Shown here piece by piece: positions 58,362 to 64,000 of a DNA stretch of 64,000 nt (positions are counted from its first letter, which is position 1; every line of letters starts with the position of its first letter). The stretch spans positions 720,511,367 to 720,575,366 of the forward strand of contig NC_081413.1 of NCBI RefSeq assembly GCF_030272615.1, in the 5' to 3' direction. This DNA is from Cryptomeria japonica. Its lineage: Eukaryota; Streptophyta; Pinopsida; Cupressales; Cupressaceae. Below the pieces are notes generated by a model. That model ran no database searches and was not told where the DNA came from. It saw only the letters and a program-made list of their open reading frames with translations. A program made the position numbers and the translations under genes.

Positions 58362-58691
58362 GCATGACGTTGACTGCATCCGTCCTTGAATTACTTGCAA
58401 AATTTTACAGGGGTTGATGTAGGAGTGGATGTATTCCATAGGGGGAGTGTCATGTTGCAGTATGTTGTTGATGAATAGTGAAAATTTGGCATTACATGTT
58501 TTAATTTGAATTTGGCATTGTTTTCAAATGGGGAGAAGAATTATGTGATTATGAGAAGGAAAAATAGTGACAAACTAAAGACAAAGAGAATGTGAATACT
58601 TGGTAATGTAAACCAAGATTCCTATTCACAATCACATCAACAAAGCAATGGTGTTGATATTTGTATTGCCATCAATGCCAAAGGGGGAGAT
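58362..58691 (+). other. 3' untranslated region and polypurine tract of element F
   Basis: There is no further ORF after pol. CAAAGGGGGAGAT directly precedes the 3' LTR; a second purine run (AGGGGGAGTG) lies at 58440. Confidence 0.8.
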
Positions 58692-60119
58692 TGTTGGCAT
58701 TTGCATGAAGATTTCATTAATGCTATGTTATGTTGTCATTGATGTCAATTAAACCAATAATGATATTGTTGATTTTGTTTTTATTGTCGTATAACTGGTA
58801 GGAAAAATTTTGTGATGGATATTGTAAACCAGTATGTAAGTTTGTGAGTTGAATTGGTAACCAGAGTATAAGGTTAAACCCTTTCTATGTTATGTAACCG
58901 GTAAACCCTATTAGTTGTTTTTGCTAAACCCTAACCGATTAAGGTTGTTGAATTGGTTATGTTGGTTTATGATCTAATATTGAGCGATAATGATGGTGAC
59001 ATGCCAGGTCATTGTATGAAGACAAGTTCAAATGTTTTGGTGTGTTTGTTTGTCTAGGGAATGAGCAAAGTGTATTGCATCTAATGCAAAGCGCGTGATG
59101 AGTTACTGAGCTTGATGAAGTAGTAATCAAGGAGCAGTTGAGGTTTTCTTGATTGATGTGTAGAGATTTCTATGAAATCCAGCGGTCATCCTTGTACCGA
59201 TTTGTTTGTAATCTCGATGAGAAGATTAGATTTTTGTTGTGTTACCAACCTAATTAATTTGTATTTAAGGTCGATGAAGTTGTTTTGTTTTGGTGTTGGC
59301 AAGAGTTGGCTGAAATCAATTGAGTGTGTGGTTGCCGAACCGAAGAATGAGTCTACAGTTTGAGTAAATGCATATAGAAGCTTAAATGGATCTGATCAAA
59401 CAAATGTAGTGCTATTCAAACAGATCAAGAAACTCCTATTGTTTTCTAACAATTACAGTAGAATTGAAATCCCCTAACCAAGTAAGATCTAACAAGCTTG
59501 GTTACTTGTTAAATCCACTAACAAGGTGGTCCATTAGATTGGATTCTCTAATCCTCTACTGAGGTTACTCCTTACGGGGTATTTGCTTCTAACAAGGCAT
59601 TTGTAGTCAATCCCTTAACCGGGTGATTCCTAACAGGATTAGTTCTTGACAAGACTTTTGTAAAAGCTTTAATAAGCTTGGCTCCTAACAGGGCGAACTT
59701 CATAAGAGTTCAAATATTTTCTTGTGCGTCCCATCTCTCTATGGTTTTTACCTACTTGGGTTTTCCACGTATACATAATTGTGCCATGTGGTGAATGTTT
59801 TTGTGGTTATGATCTTATTGTTGATTTGATTTAACTATTTGTGATAAGGCATGATAACTGGAAGCATTGAGAAGTGAAGTATGTTGACATATGATAAAGC
59901 ATTTGGATGTTTACAAGTTTGATATTGTTTACTGTTAAGTTGCTGTAATAGTCAATCGATATTCTTATGAGTATTAATCTTGACAGTGGCATTTCATTGA
60001 TAAGTTTAATTTGGGTGATTGAGTTTGAGTTTGGGAAAGTTTGTATCAGTTTTTCTTTTTACTGAGTCACCCCCCCTCTCAGTGATCTACCAGATACTTA
60101 TTCTTTCATCATACCATCA
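58692..60119 (+). mobile_element. 3' LTR of element F
   Basis: It starts TGTTGGCATTTGC and ends ATACCATCA, followed by GTGTA. It carries GGGTTTTCCACGTATACATA near 59758 and GAGTCACCCCCCCTCTCAG near 60064. Confidence 0.94.
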
Positions 60120-60685
60120 GTGTACATAGAACAATTGGATGGATTTGGTTTAATTGAAGATAAAGATATAGTTTAAAAGTTACATAAGGAACTATATGGA
60201 TTGAAGCATGCACCAAGGGCATGGTTTGAAAGATTACATGCACACCTGATCAAGATAGGATTCCGACATACTAGTGAAGACAATAACATATATCTTAAGA
60301 TTGATGGAGACATAGTGTTGATAGCTTAAGTATCTGTAGATGATATGATTTTTGGAGGTGATGATGATTTATGTATGGCGTTTGTTGAGGAGATGAAGAA
60401 ATACTTTTAGATGTCTCTTATTGGTGAGATTAAGTTTTTCATTGGGTTGCAGATCCAACAATTGGATGGCAGAATATTTATCTATCAAATTAAGTATGTA
60501 AAGGAAGTGTTAAATTTTTTGGCATGGAGGACTGTAAACTGGTTGGTAATCTGATGGTGATAGGTTGTAAACTATCTAAACAAGATGATTCACCCTCTGT
60601 TGATGAAAAAGAATATAGGTCCATGATTGGTAAGTTGCATTATGTTGTTCACAGTAGGCCTAATATTGCACATGCTGTTGGTTTG
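60120..60685 (+). pseudogene. Outer copia element B, segment 3: rest of reverse transcriptase
   Basis: The frame resumes in the split codon with IEQLDGFGLIEDKD, LYGLKHAPRAWFERLHAHL, then VSVDDMIFGGDD (the VDD core is kept here), GEIKFFIGLQIQQLDGRIF and RSMIGKLHYVVHS. Stops occur near 60174, 60328 and 60408, and a shift near 60520. It is cut at HAVGL by the solo LTR at 60686. Confidence 0.9.
60681..60685 (+). repeat. Target-site duplication of the solo LTR, left copy
   Basis: GTTTG here corresponds to ATTTG at 62124-62128 (one transition). The frame HAVGL-VARF is continuous without the insert. Confidence 0.85.
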
Positions 60686-62123
60686 TGGTGAAGAACACCT
60701 TCTACTAGAAAGGTTCATAGCCATGGTGGTGTCTACATGTTCATTTGTGATGTAATATGGGTTGGATCAATGATAACCCTTGATGTAATAGAGTGCCTAT
60801 TTGTATGGTCAATAATCTCTTAGGTGAGCACATAAACCTTGAGGTCTATTAGGCCATGAAGGCTTGGAATTTGGATTTTCAGTGTTGGTACATCTAGGAT
60901 GTTATCTTAGGTTTTTGGAGTCTAATAATTACCTTGGATGTGTTTTCCTAAGGTCTAAGTGGTTAATAACCAATATTGTCCAAGTTGTTAAAATGTTGCA
61001 ACTTTGTTGTCAAGCAAATTTTCAAAGTTGTCGGTAGAATGCCAACTACTTCTCCAACATTCATGATTATTCAAAAGTTGGATATGAACATTGAGAATGG
61101 TTTATATATGCTTGAAAAACCATGGGGAAGGTTGGTTAAATTTTTTTGTAAAGTTTGGTGGAGAAAGTGAATAGAACAAATCTGATTTTGCCATAACAGT
61201 GATAGTTTTCCGTACTGTCCGTATAGGGTGTGAAATCTATTGATGAAATTTTGATTTGATTGGAGATTTCCCTGAATCAAATTTCTAATTCACTTGGTCT
61301 GACCTCTTGAAGTGAAGTTTGGAGGAAGTTATAAGCGATTTACCCTCTGCAGGTCTGAAACCCTCCATTTTCAAGGGTTACAATGCAAATGGAGCCCTAA
61401 CTTGCAATATACCCATTGGAATCCAATGGCCATTGGTAGAATGCAATTTAGTGGCATGTATTTTGAGATTCTAGAGGGGTGAGGTCAGAGGAGTTGGTTT
61501 GGTAATTTTACCACCAAGCCCTAGTCTAAACTGTTTGAGGGTTTGGATTAGAATAAAATGAGATTCATTGAGCACATAATGAAGAATGAATAGATGATGA
61601 GTTAATTGAAGGATTTGGAACATTTAAACATAGAATAAACCTATTGAAGAGTTACAACCTTCCTGTGACCCCATTCTCACATACCTCCTTTGTAAAATAG
61701 ACCTAACTTGATCAATTAGGCCTGTGACCCAAGTAGGTGTTGGAGAGTGCAAGAATAGGGTGTAAATCTAATCTCTTGGAATTTGATAGTAGTACCAAAA
61801 GGGTATCTAAACCCAATTTTTTTTGGGGTTTTGTTTGACATAATTTGGAGAAGAATCCAAAAAATTAGTAAAATAGGGCTACTAGCCGGTAGGCCTGTTT
61901 AAGCCTCAAGGACCAATACTCAAACTTGTACTCCAAAATATTTTTATGGGAGGTCTTAGCAAGTCTTAGGAAGAGTGTGGAAGTGTTTTACCATCCCTAG
62001 ATAGGGTTAAGAATCTAATTGCACATTTGGAGTGTGGTTGAGGCCTAGAGAAAGGGCATAGGCATTAAAAGACCAAGGAGTGTGTGTGGGTTTGTCACCT
62101 TATTGCTGCTGACCTCTGCATCA
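60686..62123 (+). mobile_element. Gypsy solo LTR of the chromovirus C family
   Basis: This 1438-bp segment starts TGGTGAAGAACACC and ends GACCTCTGCATCA, the ends of the chromovirus LTR (TGGTGCAGGGCACC...ACTCTGCATCA). Shared words inside include the region of GATGTAATAGAGTGCC against GAATGTAATAAAGAACC. No internal region remains. The 64-codon frame at 60976 is a chance frame inside it. Confidence 0.88.
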
Positions 62124-62491
62124 ATTTGGTTGCTAGATTTTAGAAGGATCCCAAGGAGAGTCACTTTGTAGCAGTGAAAAGGATATTCTAGTACTTGAAA
62201 GGCACAATAGATTATAGTTTATGGTATCCTTATAAAAATGAATTTTTTTTGGAAGTGTTTACTGATGCAGATTGGGTAGGCAATGTTGATGACCATAAAA
62301 TAACTACTAGTGGAGCTTTTCTTCTTGGAGGTAGATTGGTTTCTTGGACAAGTAAGAAGAAAACATGTGTATCATAGTAAAAAATAGAGGCAGAGTATGT
62401 TGCAACATCAATGAATTACATGCATGCAATTTGGATGAGACATGTATTAGAAGGTTTTAAACTTGATATGTCTGAATAGGTAACTATTTAC
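62124..62491 (+). pseudogene. Outer copia element B, segment 4: RNase H
   Basis: The frame resumes at VARF, has TAG at 62141 (Gln expected; the same codon is TAG in element F at 57774), a TAG near 62190, then YLKGTIDYSLWYPYKNEFF and TDADWVGNVDDHKITTSGAF, adjacent stops near 62378, EAEYVATSMNYMHAIWMRHV and TAG at 62477. It ends at 62491 where a poly-T run marks a LINE insertion. The 3' LTR of element B is not in the window. Confidence 0.88.
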
Positions 62492-62760
62492 TTTTTTTTT
62501 TGATCGGTAAAAGGCCGAAGCCAAAATATTTTATTAAATTATAAACAAATTATATTCTTAACTCAGTGCAGGTGCTGGTAGGAAAGAGCAGAGAAGAGAA
62601 AACATCCGACCTTTCCTGGGACTTTAAGTCCAGTTCAATGATTCTGAAACAATTTAAATTACATTATTTTCTTCTTAAGCCTTTCATCCTCTATTGAGAA
62701 GACTAGTCCAAGTGCTCTTCACTTCTGATTATTGAAATTAAAGTGTCCCATCACAGGGAT
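62492..62760 (-). mobile_element. 3' end of a second LINE, inserted in element B
   Basis: Ten T bases at 62492-62501 (a minus-strand poly-A tail) are followed by GATCGGTAAAAGGCCGAAGC, the reverse complement of the common plant L1 tail that reads GGCCTTTTACCGATC before poly-A. The LINE extends rightwards from here; its inner boundary and target duplication are not found. GTAACTATTTAC just left of the tail is the expected duplication sequence. Confidence 0.7.
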
Positions 62761-64000
62761 GCATTTTGCAACATACTACCTTCAATCTCTATAAGGAATT
62801 TCCTCCTTTTTCTTTATACACAGGCTTCTAGCTAGCATTGTCACTTGCAAAATCAAATCTCAACACAACCCTACAACATACCACTTCATAATTTTGTTAG
62901 TCTAGAAGACATATTTCATACAAAATAACATTATCTTCACTTTCCACTATTGCTATTACAACCTAGGCAAATTTTATATTGAGACAAGAAGGAATTCATT
63001 TTAATGTTGACTGGAAGACAAAAGATTACCCAGGTTACAATAACCTTGTGAGAGGTGAACTTGCCCCATCCGCATTTCAGGAAGACACCTTTTTCATCAT
63101 AAATCAAATGAATCAATTATACCATAGATGGACACAAAGGAAAGAATACACTACTCTCCTAAAGAATCTTAATCATGATTATTTCCCAAAGAAGTGCCAA
63201 TCCAATTAAGTTTCTGCATATAGAAGATCTCCATTCCTTTCTACAACCAATATATTTAGCTTAATATATCTATTTATTTTCATGAGTATATTTTACTGTA
63301 TGAAGACTCTGAGTCCCAAAATTCCTACAAGTGTGGAACATAAGATTGTCAAAAAGTAATTGATCCTCCGCATTTCAGAATTACAATATTTCCTAAAGAA
63401 GACCACGCCACCTATCATAAGTGAAACCATAGGATATAACAATCAAAATTAGCCAGAATGCACCATAAAAAGGTAATGCTAAAGGACAAGTAGAAATATG
63501 TGATTATAAACCTAGGACTTCTCCCATAAGGCTCATCAGCTAACAACCTATATCTAGTTGGCCTAAAGATAAAATCCATCCCCAGGTCTCTAAACATACC
63601 CTAGACTTTGCCAAAAGAAACAATCATAAGGGAGATTCTTCTCCCTTCCTATTGTCATAGCACAAACATGTCCAAGCACCAGGTGAACAAGTGAAGACCA
63701 ATTTCGGACCCATTATACAATGCACCAAAGCTCATCAAATAATAGGCTAAGAAAATAAAACAACATGTCAATGCACCATTGCAAGCTAGTAGGATTGCTT
63801 TAAATTGTTAATCAAGCCTATATATAAGGGACTGGATCCATACCAACCTGCTAATATACACAAAATTATTAGTGTTTGCTAGATTTTACTACATATAGCC
63901 TCCTATATTAAATCAAAATATAATAAAATATACTAAGTTACCATCCCAAAACTGCCCCATCACACACATATCTGAGTACATTGTTTAACCATGTAAACGA
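62761..64000. other. Right end of the window, no supported gene
   Basis: This may be the body of the LINE at 62492 or another element. Small frames at 62979-63209 (plus) and 63415-63597 (minus) have no recognisable domain. No LTR ends or repeats stand out. Confidence 0.35.

Larger units (their letters stand above)
52744..60119 (+). mobile_element. Complete-length Ty1/copia element F nested in element B
   Basis: LTRs are 52744-54186 (1443 bp) and 58692-60119 (1428 bp), both TGTTGGCATT...TACCATCA, and differ by about 7-9% by eye, mostly transitions. The internal region has a primer site (TGGTATCAGAGT at 54189-54200), gag-pol in the copia order, and a polypurine tract (CAAAGGGGGAGAT at 58679-58691). 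The coding region is dead through many stops. An exact GTGTA duplication bounds it. Confidence 0.95.

Noticed and set aside
63415-63597. 60-codon minus frame with a hydrophobic C-terminal half
   Set aside because: Too short, with no domain and no supporting context.

Overview
The window looks like plant nuclear DNA dominated by transposable elements, with one clear host gene. Plant hallmarks are Ty1/copia and Ty3/gypsy elements primed by initiator Met-tRNA (TGGTATCAGAG sites), an L1-type LINE with a plant RNase H domain, tRNA-derived SINEs, a plant mobile domain fragment, and a five-exon GDSL esterase gene with large AT-rich introns. The depth of old, decayed, nested retroelements would suit a large-genome plant such as a conifer, but the species cannot be fixed from sequence alone.

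Layout. 1-7139 is the 3' part of a plus-strand gypsy element (A): a long broken Gln/Pro/Ser-rich frame, A-rich repeats, a polypurine tract and a 1.4-kb LTR. 7140-8214 holds copia LTR debris. 8215-11235 is AT-rich intergenic DNA with a short tRNA-type SINE at 10379. 11236-14994 is the GDSL esterase/lipase gene, complete and apparently intact. 15000-21785 holds a local repeat family and two tandemly duplicated minus-strand LINE copies. 23149-23328 is a second SINE with a perfect 17-bp target duplication. 23988-32612 is a minus-strand gypsy chromovirus (C) with both LTRs and a copia solo LTR inside its 3' LTR.

From 33739 to beyond 62490 lies one old plus-strand copia element (B). It has been split by four later insertions and capped by a LINE. 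In order these are: a minus-strand pol-less element (D, 34595-40391); a minus-strand gypsy element (E, 41018-52284, duplication CAAAT); a complete-length copia element (F, 52744-60119, duplication GTGTA); and a solo LTR of the chromovirus family (60686-62123, duplication GTTTG/ATTTG). If E, F and the solo LTR are removed with one copy of each duplication, the B reading frame runs on across each junction. That is the strongest evidence for these boundaries.

The most unusual material is in D and E. D has a coiled-coil protein with four CCHC zinc knuckles and a second frame of about 1,090 codons of unknown function, but no reverse transcriptase or integrase. E keeps gag and protease but has lost the reverse transcriptase/integrase core. 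It is nevertheless the youngest insertion here (LTRs about 1.4% different by eye) and carries, antisense, a two-exon plant-mobile-domain gene with a minisatellite in its intron. Most stop codons in these elements are CAG to TAG or CGA to TGA, as expected from deamination of methylated cytosine at CHG and CG sites.

All counts and alignments were made by eye; no database search was possible.
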